NCBI GenBank assembly: GCA_903871545.1
Contig: CAIQHG010000028.1
Location: 1 to 51,217 of the forward strand
DNA from: an uncultured Burkholderiales bacterium
GTDB taxonomy: Bacteria; Pseudomonadota; Gammaproteobacteria; Burkholderiales; Burkholderiaceae_C
Direction of reading: 5' to 3'
DNA: 51,217 bases
Shown here: positions 1-7,389 of the stretch, in pieces
How positions within the stretch are numbered: the stretch's first letter is position 1
Layout of the letters: each line of letters opens with the position of its first letter
The notes under the pieces: model-generated
Databases searched by the model: none
What the model was told of the DNA's origin: nothing
Seen by the model: the letters and a program-made list of their open reading frames with translations, nothing else
Program-made: the position numbers and the translations under genes

Positions 1-301
1 GCGTATATCCAGGATCAAGAATCGCCTCCGTAGGTGACGCATGTCGCCTTCGGCTCCTTTCGCTTGACCCGCGACTAAGCTTCGCTGTAGTCGGGGGATG
101 CGCGAAAATTTTGCTCAAAGATTTGTCCTTTGAGCCTTAAGGAATGCTCAGGATGTTATAGACGTGGCAAATGATTGCCACATCAAACGACTAGATTGGA
201 ACGCAATAGACTGCTACTTTGATTGGCGTTTGGATAGGCGTTTTTTGGGGGGCACGAACTCATTTGAAAAAATTTCAAATGGAGTAGTTAATCCTAGCTG
301 A
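1..301. other. Gene-free, hairpin-rich left edge
   Basis: No convincing coding frame is present. The sequence is rich in short inverted repeats: 113-120 pairs with 128-135 (8 bp, 7-nt loop), 164-170 pairs with 175-181 (7 bp, 4-nt loop), and positions about 73-92 form an imperfect hairpin around TTC. None is followed by a clear T-tract, so I do not call a terminator. It may be a REP-like element or the edge of something continuing to the left of the window. Confidence 0.4.
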
Positions 302-1057
302 CTAGCAGAGGGTTGGTTTTGCAATAACTCTGCAAACATGTGCATCTTCGACGCCGTATTTGGCCATTCCGTACCCTTGAACTTGGTACTGAATTTGGAA
401 ATTGAAGGTGCTTTGCAATTTATGCATTAGATTGGACGGTGAGATAAATCGCCTGAAATGGGCCTGAGCCTGTTTTGGATTGAGAGCGTCCTCCTCGGTC
501 CTAAACTCTAGTGCAATCACATCCTGCGGGTTTAGGCAGATACTTCTGATGAACTCAAAAAGCTCGTCCTCCTTGTCTTCTTGAATTGCGTGAATAAAAA
601 ATCTAGAGTAAATAACTTTTTTGATCAATTTGGTGGATTCAAACACTGTCTTGTGATGTTCTAAATCGCAAATATCGCTATTTACAAAGGTGCTCATCGT
701 TTTATTTGAATTCATCATCTGAGAATTACAAAAATTAATGGCAGCAGAACTTTTATCAACACCAATCACATCATGGCCCAAATAGGAGAAAAATAGTGAG
801 TCCCTACCGTTGCCGCACCCGATGTCTACAAATAGGGAGTGGTTTTTAAATTCATTTGCAATAAAGGCCGCAAACTGAGAGGGGGGAAATTGATTGAGTT
901 GTCGTTCATAAAAGGTTTCCCAATAAAGTTGGGCTGATTTTTCTAACTCGCTGCTTTTTTCCAAAAGCCCCGTCTCATCCAACTTACGCTGGAGCTTTGA
1001 GGGGATGCATCCCTGCTCTGATGGTTTTAATGGATTCATGTATTTGTGATTTTTCAA
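302..1057 (-). CDS. Class I SAM-dependent methyltransferase
   Basis: A 251-residue protein with the SAM-binding motif I at residues 78-84 (DIGCGNG) followed by an acidic residue at the end of the second strand (IGVDKS), the classical Rossmann methyltransferase arrangement. The N-terminal 60 residues are charged and probably helical, and the catalytic core fills the rest. No signal peptide or membrane segment is seen, so it should be cytoplasmic. The substrate cannot be read from the sequence: it resembles general small-molecule methyltransferases, and no neighbour points to a pathway. The ATG at the right end is used; a second ATG six codons in is also possible. The downstream flank has no clear terminator. 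Confidence 0.75.
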   Translation of the reverse strand: MKNHKYMNPLKPSEQGCIPSKLQRKLDETGLLEKSSELEKSAQLYWETFYERQLNQFPPSQFAAFIANEFKNHSLFVDIGCGNGRDSLFFSYLGHDVIGVDKSSAAINFCNSQMMNSNKTMSTFVNSDICDLEHHKTVFESTKLIKKVIYSRFFIHAIQEDKEDELFEFIRSICLNPQDVIALEFRTEEDALNPKQAQAHFRRFISPSNLMHKLQSTFNFQIQYQVQGYGMAKYGVEDAHVCRVIAKPTLC

Positions 1058-1189
1058 TGACTCAGAGCGATAAAGGTGGAGAGTTCTTGCCGCATTGCGC
1101 GCTTAGTTCAATAAAGCAAGTTAAATGCCTAATATTTTTGCCCTTGCGAATCTTGAAGTCTCTGAGTTTGTTACGGATCCGCAAACAAA

Positions 1190-1214
1190 AAAGCGCCTAG
1201 CAAGTAGGCGCTTT
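1190..1214 (-). terminator. Rho-independent terminator of the skp-like gene
   Basis: Perfect 10-bp stem (1190-1199 with 1205-1214) and 5-nt loop. On the minus strand it is followed by a T-rich run (TTTTTTG then TTT). It lies about 45 nt beyond the stop of the skp-like gene, in the right orientation to end its transcript. Confidence 0.85.
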
Positions 1215-1256
1215 AAAGGACCGAGCAGTAGCCAGGAAAGTACTGAGGCTATTATT

Positions 1257-1766
1257 TTATTTGGCTGCGTTCATAGCCTTGATAACCTTATCGGTGACAT
1301 CATGTTTAGGATTAATGAAAGCGACTTGTTGAAGAATTACGTCGTATTTCTCTGTTTCAGCCATTTGTTTAATCACTTTATTGGCCTTATCTAGCACCAA
1401 TTTAAATTCGTCATTCTTTCGGTTTTTAACATCCTCTTGAAACTCTTGTCGTTTACGCTGGAGCTCTCTGTCTTGGTCCATGAGTTGACGTTGACGTGTG
1501 ACTCGCTGAGCTTCAGACATAGTTGTTGAGTCTCTGTCGAATTTATCCGCATCTGATTTCAACGAGTTACCCGCATCAACCAACTCTTTCTCGCGCTTTG
1601 AGAACTCCCCTTGAAGTTTGTTTTGAGCGGCGATGGCCATATTGGACTCGCGAAAAACCTTATCGGTATTTATAAACCCAACTTTCAATTCATCAGCGGC
1701 TGCGTAACCAGTCAAACCCGCCAGCATAAGAGCACCAACTAAATAGTTTTTAAATTGCTTTTTCAA
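1257..1766 (-). CDS. skp: OmpH/Skp family periplasmic chaperone
   Basis: A 169-residue protein with an N-terminal signal peptide (KK-rich start, hydrophobic core, cleavage near AAADE at about residue 25). Next comes the OmpH/Skp signature KVGFINTDKVFRES, and then a long Arg/Lys/Glu/Gln-rich region (about residues 50-140) that would form the coiled-coil tentacles of Skp. Skp trimers hold unfolded outer-membrane proteins in the periplasm before delivery to BamA. The start is TTG, which gives a complete signal peptide. It is preceded by a GGGA-type ribosome site and followed by a strong terminator. In most proteobacteria skp lies between bamA and lpxD; neither is here, so this may be a displaced skp or a second paralogue. 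Confidence 0.85.
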   Translation of the reverse strand: MKKQFKNYLVGALMLAGLTGYAAADELKVGFINTDKVFRESNMAIAAQNKLQGEFSKREKELVDAGNSLKSDADKFDRDSTTMSEAQRVTRQRQLMDQDRELQRKRQEFQEDVKNRKNDEFKLVLDKANKVIKQMAETEKYDVILQQVAFINPKHDVTDKVIKAMNAAK

Positions 1767-2087
1767 AGGGTTCCCTGGGTTTAGAAATTAATAGGCCATT
1801 CTATCGCCAACACTTTTGAGTGTGACTTTTGGCATTCCGCGCTTTTTTTGAATTCTTATGTATTCAAAAAATAGAAGTAAAGCTATGTTTGAGGCACATA
1901 GCTCGCCACATAATGATCTCATCGAAGGGCATATTTAACATCTTGATGGGGCTGGGGGAAAACCGACCCATATTTCCCAACTATGAACTCAAATGCCTGG
2001 GTTTTGTTGGCTGGAGTTGCCGCCCACAAGGAGAGATTCTTGCAATTAATCTCTGGCAAATAAATTTTCCAAGATTTCTAAAAAGAC
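1767..2087. other. Intergenic region without recognised gene
   Basis: Between the Skp-like gene and the candidate small RNA. A 92-codon open frame runs through it on the plus strand, but it has no recognisable family, an unlikely composition and no ribosome site, so I do not call a gene. The stretch should contain the promoter of the leftward skp-like gene. Confidence 0.4.
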
Positions 2088-2140
2088 AAAAAAAACCCAC
2101 TGCTTAGGTGGGCAAAAGTAAATTGTTATTTACCAAGGAG
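2088..2140 (-). ncRNA. Candidate short sRNA with 5' anti-Shine-Dalgarno motif
   Basis: Read on the minus strand, a sigma-70 promoter (see separate entry) is followed at the expected start point by CTCCTTGG, then a perfect 6-bp hairpin with a 4-nt loop (2118-2123 with 2128-2133). After that comes a GC-rich 5-bp hairpin (2096-2100 with 2108-2112) and an uninterrupted run of eight T (2095-2088). The whole predicted transcript is only about 52 nt, has no room for a protein, and stands alone: no minus-strand gene lies upstream that this terminator could serve. The CUCCUU at its 5' end is the same six bases as the anti-Shine-Dalgarno part of 16S rRNA. The size, two hairpins and anti-SD motif match what I recall of the Betaproteobacteria toxic small RNA family in Rfam; that assignment is from memory. 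Confidence 0.65.
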
Positions 2141-2145
2141 ACGTC

Positions 2146-2173
2146 ATAATATTGCAATATATGTGCCTGTCAA
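2146..2173 (-). promoter_or_regulatory. Sigma-70 promoter of the candidate sRNA
   Basis: On the minus strand a perfect -35 hexamer TTGACA (2173-2168), a 16-nt spacer, and a -10 box TATTAT (2151-2146). The predicted transcription start is at about 2141-2138, exactly in front of the CTCCTT motif. Next to a strong terminator only about 50 nt away, it defines a very short transcription unit. Confidence 0.7.
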
Positions 2174-2347
2174 TAAATATGAAAATATCAAAGAAAATAG
2201 GCTTTTCATAACGTTTTCGCATCATTTGGGGGCGCTTTTTGAACGAAATTTGATGAAAAGCATTTAAACGTATCATTTTTAATACGCAAGCAACGCACTA
2301 ATAGGGTGATACTAAAGTTGCCTCATCCCTTTTGGGTGCGTGCAAAT

Positions 2348-2402
2348 GGCAAGCAAATGGCAAGCAAAGGGCAAGCAAATGGTAGAAAAATGGCAGGCAA
2401 AT
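2348..2402. repeat. Five tandem 11-bp repeats
   Basis: Consensus GGCAAGCAAAT. Units are 2348-2358, 2359-2369, 2370-2380, 2381-2391 (diverged, GGTAGAAAAAT) and 2392-2402 (one mismatch); a partial unit precedes the first. Three units are identical or differ by one base. The array ends 30 bp before the likely start codon of the TctC-like gene and lies about 175 bp from the sRNA promoter. Confidence 0.85.
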
Positions 2403-2432
2403 TTACTGGCTCTAATTGAGGGGTGTTTATTA

Positions 2433-3410
2433 ATGGTTAACTTTATATTTTTAAAACGATCTTTGTTTCTTTTAGGCTGCTTAATCGTTTGGGGCGCGTA
2501 TTCGCAAACCGATTATCCTAATAAAGTGATAACCGTCGTGGTCCCTTTTCCGGTTGGTGGATCCTCGGACATGGCCGCACGAGCGGTAAACGTGAAGATG
2601 GGCGAATTTCTGGGGCAAAGTGTATTGATTGATAATAAGGCGGGTGCCACAGGAACCATTGGGGCTGGCTTTGTTCGCCGCGCTCCCAGTGATGGATACA
2701 CCTTAATGATTGCTCCCATCAGTGTCTACGCCATCAATCCAGCCTTGTTTGCAAATTTGCCTTACGATCCACAAAAAGATTTTGATCTTTTGAGTGTGAT
2801 GGTAAGAGCCCCCAATGTGTTGGTGACAAGGGCGGATTTCCCAGTCTCCAATCTCAAAGAACTTATTGACTATATGCGGATAAATCCTTCCAAAGTATCA
2901 TTTGGAAGCTCTGGTAACGGCTCATCTGATCACTTGACTTTGGCACTCTTCTCACAAAAGGTAGGCGTAGCTGCTATTCACGTTGCATACAAGGGAAGTG
3001 GCCCCATGCTTGGAGATTTACTAGGAGGACAAATTGACGCATCATTTCAGAATCTAAATTTGGTTCTCAATCAAGTTAGAGCTGGCAAATTAAAAGCTTT
3101 TGCCATCACAAGCGCTAACAGATCTCCTCTTTTGCCAAATGTGCCGACTTTGGGCGAGAGCGGCGTCTTAGATGTCGAGGTCTACTCTTGGCAAGGCGCG
3201 GCAGCACCTAAGGGGCTCAGTCCAAGTGTTCAGGCAAAACTTCACGCTGCGCTTATTAATTCACTCCAATCGACAGAGATAAAAAAATATATGACTGACC
3301 AGGGTTTTGAGATTGTAGGAAACACGCCCCAGGAGTTTAAAGTTTTCTTGGCTGCAGAAACTCACAGATGGAAGCGAGTGGTGGAATTGGGCAAAATCGT
3401 GGCCGATTGA
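2433..3410 (+). CDS. Bug/TctC-family tripartite tricarboxylate-type solute-binding protein
   Basis: From the ATG at 2433 this is a 325-residue periplasmic binding protein. It has a signal peptide (KRSLFLLGCLIVWGAYSQ), then the family's N-terminal strand YPNKVITVVVPFPVGGSSDMAAR. Further conserved segments are the IDNKAGATGTIGA ligand-loop region, YTLMIAP, VSFGSSGNGSSDHL, HVAYKGSGP and the C-terminal PTLGESG region. These proteins capture small carboxylates or aromatic acids for TTT-type or other importers and are greatly expanded in Burkholderiales. No TctA/TctB membrane genes are next to it, which is common for orphan Bug proteins. I reject the longer reading from 2340 because its extra N-terminus is just the translated 11-bp repeat array; GAGGGG about 9 nt before 2433 is a good ribosome site. 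Confidence 0.85.
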   Translation: MVNFIFLKRSLFLLGCLIVWGAYSQTDYPNKVITVVVPFPVGGSSDMAARAVNVKMGEFLGQSVLIDNKAGATGTIGAGFVRRAPSDGYTLMIAPISVYAINPALFANLPYDPQKDFDLLSVMVRAPNVLVTRADFPVSNLKELIDYMRINPSKVSFGSSGNGSSDHLTLALFSQKVGVAAIHVAYKGSGPMLGDLLGGQIDASFQNLNLVLNQVRAGKLKAFAITSANRSPLLPNVPTLGESGVLDVEVYSWQGAAAPKGLSPSVQAKLHAALINSLQSTEIKKYMTDQGFEIVGNTPQEFKVFLAAETHRWKRVVELGKIVAD

Positions 3411-3474
3411 GTCCTAAAATTCAGCCGCATTTGACAAATAAATCAGTTCTTAAAAAAACTAGTAAATATACTCA

Positions 3475-3621
3475 ATGCAACCTCTTACGTTTGAGCGAAA
3501 CGAGCTTGTACTTTTCTCAGGCGGGCAAGACTCTATCACTTGCCTTATTTGGGCGCTTCAATATTTTGATAAAGTAGAGACTATGGGTTTTGAAAAATGT
3601 CGTGATTCGCTAGCAGTTTAG
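3475..3621 (+). pseudogene. queC: queC N-terminal remnant (7-cyano-7-deazaguanine synthase)
   Basis: A 48-codon open frame from ATG 3475 to TAG 3619-3621. It contains the PP-loop ATP-binding motif [19 protein letters not shown] followed by FDKVETMGF, which is how proteobacterial QueC begins. Functional QueC is about 220-240 residues and needs a C-terminal four-cysteine zinc site. Here the resemblance stops after GF, where the family normally continues with a conserved YGQRH-type segment, and the frame closes eight codons later. The remnant overlaps the last codon of the convergent esterase gene, so everything downstream appears deleted. QueC makes preQ0 for queuosine-tRNA. No other queuosine gene is in the window, so loss of the pathway or a second copy elsewhere cannot be decided here. 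Confidence 0.75.
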
Positions 3622-4283
3622 GACAAAACTTTTTTTAAAAAACCAGCTATATCTTCAAGCTCATTTGGATGTACCGAGTGAGCCATCGCATATGTATGCC
3701 AATTTACCGAGTAGCCCAAGGAGGTTAAGAGATTTTTTGAGTCCTCACCGCGTTTTAGTAAAACAACTGGATCTTGGGTGCCGTGGGCCATGAAGATGGG
3801 AGTTAACTGGTTGGCTGGATTTGCAGCCGTTTTAAACGTATCCGCTAAGGGCAGATAGCCTGATAGAGCAACAATACCGGCCAATGAGTGGGGTAGAGTT
3901 AATGCTGTATGCAAGGCCATTGCGCAGCCCTGCGAGAAGCCAGCAAGCACTATATTTTTATAGGGAATACCTAAGCTTGTTTGTTCTGTAATTAGCTCTT
4001 TGATGGACGCTGCCGATTTCTCAATACCTTGGGCATCTTGACGACTAATCAAATCACTCCCCGTAATGTCATACCACGCAGGCATTACGTAGCCTTGGTT
4101 CCAGGTCACGGGCATGCTAGGGGCGCTTGGGAAAATAAAACGTATGGGCGGGCAATCATCTAAATCTAACTCCTCAACAATGGGGACAAAGTCATTCCCG
4201 TCCGCGCCCAGGCCGTGTAACCAAATGACAGCGCACGTTGGATTAGGCGCAGACTCGAGGACTATAGTTGGGAGTTTGGACAT
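3618..4283 (-). CDS. Carboxylesterase / phospholipase (alpha/beta hydrolase, EstB type)
   Basis: A 221-residue cytoplasmic alpha/beta hydrolase of the phospholipase/carboxylesterase (acyl-protein-thioesterase-like) family, which cleaves short-chain esters. The oxyanion-hole segment [11 protein letters not shown] is at about residues 21-31. The catalytic triad is readable: Ser117 in GFSQG, Asp171 in HGTQDPVV and His202 in [11 protein letters not shown]. Length is normal for the family and no signal peptide is seen. It is convergent with the queC remnant, which overlaps its stop codon. Confidence 0.9.
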   Translation of the reverse strand: MSKLPTIVLESAPNPTCAVIWLHGLGADGNDFVPIVEELDLDDCPPIRFIFPSAPSMPVTWNQGYVMPAWYDITGSDLISRQDAQGIEKSAASIKELITEQTSLGIPYKNIVLAGFSQGCAMALHTALTLPHSLAGIVALSGYLPLADTFKTAANPANQLTPIFMAHGTQDPVVLLKRGEDSKNLLTSLGYSVNWHTYAMAHSVHPNELEDIAGFLKKVLS

Positions 4284-4453
4284 GTTGTAGGATTCAAACT
4301 AAAATTTAAGATAGAGGTTCATTTTAGCGTCATCAACCGGCCTGCATGATTTTATTCAATAGTTGAAGAGTACCTTTGAAAATAACTTTTAAATTGACTT
4401 TTGAAGTCACCAATAACAGTTTATAAAACAGCTAAGTCTTTTTAGTAAAAAAT

Positions 4454-5113
4454 ATGCTAACTCAGCCCGTAACAACTGACCAAACACTACCTGTGTTGTA
4501 CACATTTAGAAGATGTCCTTACGCTATCAGGGCGAGACTGGCATTGAGTGTTAGCAGTGTAGAGTACGAGCACAGAGAGGTGGATCTAAAGAATAAGCCT
4601 GTGCACATGCTTGAGCTATCCCCCAAGGGTACCGTTCCGGTACTTTGGCTTCCTGGGGAGGAGGGCCGAGTGATTGATGAGAGTCTTGGCATTATGAGGT
4701 GGGCCCTTGAACGCAACGATCCTCTTGGTTGGACGCCCAGCACAGAGGACTCAAAAGCTCTCACGTTCAAGCTCATTGGGATCAACGATGGAGATTTTAA
4801 AAAAAATTTAGATAGCTACAAATATCCAAGTCGCTTTGGTTTGTCAAATGGGCTGGCCTTCAGGGATGCAGGACTTTTCATTTTAGAGGAGCTAAATCAG
4901 ATACTTAGTAAAGAGGCTTTTTTAGCATGCTCTTACTTTTCATTCTTGGATGCAGCTTTGGCGCCTTTTATCCGTCAGTTTGCTAGAACCGATTTAGAGT
5001 GGTTTAGGCGGCAATCCTTACCGTACCTCATTAAATGGTTAGATTATTTTGAAAGTTCCAGTATTTTTGAAACGGTGATGAAAAAAACAAATAAACTGAA
5101 TCAAAGGCAATAG
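4454..5113 (+). CDS. Glutathione S-transferase family protein
   Basis: A 219-residue protein with an N-terminal thioredoxin-fold GST domain. CPYA at residues 21-24 is the catalytic or glutathione-binding position, and the cis-proline segment GTVPVLWLP is followed by the acidic VIDESLGIMRW that binds the gamma-glutamyl group. The C-terminal half is the all-helical GST domain. CPYA places it with the Cys-containing (beta/omega/YibF-like) GSTs, which often act as thiol transferases rather than classical detoxification enzymes. It stands alone between divergent and convergent neighbours. The substrate is unknown. Confidence 0.85.
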   Translation: MLTQPVTTDQTLPVLYTFRRCPYAIRARLALSVSSVEYEHREVDLKNKPVHMLELSPKGTVPVLWLPGEEGRVIDESLGIMRWALERNDPLGWTPSTEDSKALTFKLIGINDGDFKKNLDSYKYPSRFGLSNGLAFRDAGLFILEELNQILSKEAFLACSYFSFLDAALAPFIRQFARTDLEWFRRQSLPYLIKWLDYFESSSIFETVMKKTNKLNQRQ

Positions 5114-5130
5114 TCATTTTTTGTTTTTTC

Positions 5131-5165
5131 TCAGCTTGGCTCAGCTTGGCTCAGCTTGGTTCAGC
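5131..5165. repeat. Tandem 10-bp repeat, three and a half units
   Basis: TCAGCTTGGC at 5131-5140 and 5141-5150, with a one-mismatch copy at 5151-5160 and a half unit TCAGC at 5161-5165. It lies between the convergent GST and modA stop codons, so it is not obviously a promoter element. Confidence 0.85.
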
Positions 5166-5214
5166 CCTACTCAATTGATTGCACTTATAAGCACAAAGTT
5201 TTTCATCGGTGTAA

Positions 5215-5964
5215 TCAATCATATCCGTATGATTTAATAATATCTCTGGCTCTTTTGCTCCTCAAGTAGGACACAAAAGCTTTAGCTGCAGGTATGTCTT
5301 TGCCGTTGGTTAAAACAACCGCGTCTTGTTTGATAGGCGAGTGCATGGATTGGGGAACCTTCCAGGCTGAGCCTTGTTTAATACGTCCATCAATGTAGAC
5401 CTGAGATAAAGCGACAAACCCCAGCTCCGCGGACTCAGACTCAACGAATAAATAGGCTTGTCCAATATTTTCTCCCCAAACAGCTTTAGGCAAGATTTGC
5501 TTGTCTAACCCCAGTTTGGCTAGAGTTTGAATTGCCGCTAAACCGTAGGGGGCCAATTTGGGATCAGCAATCGATATATGCTTAAAGCCATTCTTTTTTA
5601 AAACATCCCCTGCATTGTCTACTAAGTTGGATTGCTTGCTCCACAAGACCAACTTACCAGTGGCATAAGTAAACCTAGAGCCTGATTCTGCAAACCCTTC
5701 TTTCTCAAGCTTGGCAGGCGTTTCCTCATCTGCGGATAAAAGCACTTGATAAGGGGCTGCGCTCTTAATTTGGGCGTAAAACTTGCCTGTAGACCCAATT
5801 GAGAAGTTTGCCTTATGCCCCGTGTCTTGCTCAAAAGCAGTTGCTATTTTTTCGATGGGAGATGCAAAATTAGCTGCTACTGCAATCAAGACCTCGCCTG
5901 GGCGAGCCTGAGCGCAAAACACGATAGACAAGATGAGAGATATATTTTTAATCGATTGTTGCAA
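5215..5964 (-). CDS. modA: Molybdate ABC transporter substrate-binding protein ModA
   Basis: A 249-residue periplasmic binding protein. It has a signal peptide at the N-terminus, then VLIAVAANFASPIEKIATAF and FSIGSTGKFYAQI, the two segments whose Ser/Thr residues bind the oxyanion in ModA, and LLSADEETPAKLEKEGFA. Its length matches the ModA family. It would deliver molybdate (possibly tungstate) to an inner-membrane permease, but no modB or modC is adjacent, so it depends on a transporter encoded elsewhere or belongs to the wider ModA/AccA2-like group. Molybdenum-cofactor genes moaA and mobA are 14 kb away in this window. Confidence 0.85.
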   Translation of the reverse strand: MQQSIKNISLILSIVFCAQARPGEVLIAVAANFASPIEKIATAFEQDTGHKANFSIGSTGKFYAQIKSAAPYQVLLSADEETPAKLEKEGFAESGSRFTYATGKLVLWSKQSNLVDNAGDVLKKNGFKHISIADPKLAPYGLAAIQTLAKLGLDKQILPKAVWGENIGQAYLFVESESAELGFVALSQVYIDGRIKQGSAWKVPQSMHSPIKQDAVVLTNGKDIPAAKAFVSYLRSKRARDIIKSYGYD

Positions 5965-6185
5965 GTTACGCCACTGTTGGTTAAACCATGGTCAGTATAC
6001 AGACCAGTAAAAAAAGCATGGCCCTAGCAAAAGACTAAAAAAGCAGTATAAGCAGGGCATTGGACTGTGCGGCATGGACTACTCCACTATAAATGAGCCG
6101 AGCTTGGGACTGCCTTTTAAGTAGCCTTCTTTTTTGGCAAGCCATTAAATAGAAATAGCTATTGTGGGTGTTGTATGTTGTTTTA
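5965..6185. other. Intergenic region upstream of modA
   Basis: Contains the modA promoter region on the minus strand and the end of the leftward hypothetical gene. I see no gene, strong terminator or riboswitch in it. Confidence 0.3.
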
Positions 6186-6554
6186 TCAAATTACAGAAAC
6201 TGCAGAATTTGTTTTTTCAGTCGCCATAGTTCCCTCAATCTCTAATTCGTTTATTGCTTCAGTTTGAGTGCCGGCGGGGTTGTCCTCGGACAGTACATAG
6301 GTATCTGATGCAGAGTCATCCTTAGCGGATGGTGCGAGTGTCTCGCTTTCGGTCTGGGACTCAGTTACTCGAAATTCAGCTGAGATCAGTCTCTCAAACA
6401 TCTTTTTCTCTTTGGCAATTGACTCTTTAAAGGCTTTGCTTGTTATAACAAGCACCGAGTGCAATTCTTTTAAATTGTCAATAGATTCATTTAGCAAATC
6501 GATTGAGTCAATCCTATTTCGTTTCGTAAACTCATCAAGCATTAACGCTCCCAT
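6186..6554 (-). CDS. Hypothetical protein with acidic Ser/Thr/Glu-rich tail
   Basis: A 122-residue protein not assigned to a family. The first half (about residues 1-60) is charged and predicted helical, with heptad-like leucines around LLNESIDNLKELHSVL and KEKKMFERLI. The second half is low-complexity, acidic and Ser/Thr-rich, and probably disordered. It has no signal peptide or membrane segment. Coding is supported by a near-perfect ribosome site, GGAGGTAA about 5 nt before the ATG at 6554. The helical head with a disordered tail vaguely recalls phasin-like or scaffold proteins, but there is no motif to support this. Confidence 0.6.
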   Translation of the reverse strand: MGALMLDEFTKRNRIDSIDLLNESIDNLKELHSVLVITSKAFKESIAKEKKMFERLISAEFRVTESQTESETLAPSAKDDSASDTYVLSEDNPAGTQTEAINELEIEGTMATEKTNSAVSVI

Positions 6555-6701
6555 TGGTTACCTCCATAGGATAATCTAAAATTGCTATATAAAATATAGG
6601 GCTATTAAATATATATTCGGCTCCACTTGTCTTTTTATTAGTCAATTAATAGTTTTTTTAAAATAGCAGGGATTGGCGCGTTTCTTGGTTTTTTGATTTA
6701 G

Positions 6702-7166
6702 TTAGTGACCGTGCATGGACCCCGCTCCCACGGCTTGAACGGGTAGATTGACTTCTAGCTCCCCAGAGGATGCAAATTTAAGCTTTATCTTTACCACGTC
6801 GCCAACTGCAAGAGGCTTTTTGAGCCCCATTAGCATTAAATGTAAGCCGCTTGGCGTGAGCTCAACGCTTGAGTTGGTTGGTATTTCAAGGGCGTTAATT
6901 TGACGCATTTTCATTGTGTTTCCCTCCATACTCATGCTGTGGAGTTGCACTTCAGTCGCTATCGGAGTGCTGGCCCCGATTAATTGATCACTTTCCCCCG
7001 TAACTGCAATCTTCATAAATCCTGAGCCAACAGTTTGTCCTGCTACGGTTGCTTTACTGTAAGCTCCAGTGATGGAGATGCGTGCGTTTTTGGCGTCTTG
7101 GGCGTTCGCGTAAAGACCCAAAGCTGAGGCGATAAAAATGGCCAATAAAAGAATGAGATTTTTCAT
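6702..7166 (-). CDS. PCu(A)C-type periplasmic copper chaperone
   Basis: A 154-residue secreted protein. It has a signal peptide (residues about 1-22, ending ANA), then the PCu(A)C (DUF461) fold. The copper-binding signature H...M...HxM is readable: LHSMSMEGNTMKMRQ near residues 90-104 and SGLHLMLMGLKKPL about 20 residues later. A short His/Met tail (GSMHGH) could also bind copper. Members carry Cu(I) in the periplasm to the CuA centre of cytochrome oxidase. The usual Sco or TonB-type partners are not adjacent here. It is divergent from a bactofilin gene across a 220-bp promoter region. Confidence 0.88.
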   Translation of the reverse strand: MKNLILLLAIFIASALGLYANAQDAKNARISITGAYSKATVAGQTVGSGFMKIAVTGESDQLIGASTPIATEVQLHSMSMEGNTMKMRQINALEIPTNSSVELTPSGLHLMLMGLKKPLAVGDVVKIKLKFASSGELEVNLPVQAVGAGSMHGH

Positions 7167-7389
7167 CGAAACCTTTAGATTGTGCTGAGTTACTTGATTA
7201 GTGACTTGAATTCTAAGGCTCGTTTCGTGCGGATTTCGTCAATCTCACCATTTCCCCTCTTGTTCATATGTCAAATGGATGAAAACCCCGGTAAATAGTA
7301 GTCGTAATCGACGAAATGTGTTGGTGCGTTTTTTATTTCCCTGGAGTTTCTATTAGAATAAACTTAGTTTTTTAGAAGAGCACATAATT

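Noticed and set aside
1829..2107. 92-codon open frame on the plus strand
   Set aside because: No family resemblance, no ribosome site, and it runs into the terminator hairpin of the candidate sRNA; composition is that of noncoding DNA.
2340..2432. N-terminal extension of the TctC-like protein
   Set aside because: It only translates the 11-bp repeat array and precedes a normal signal peptide and ribosome site at 2433.
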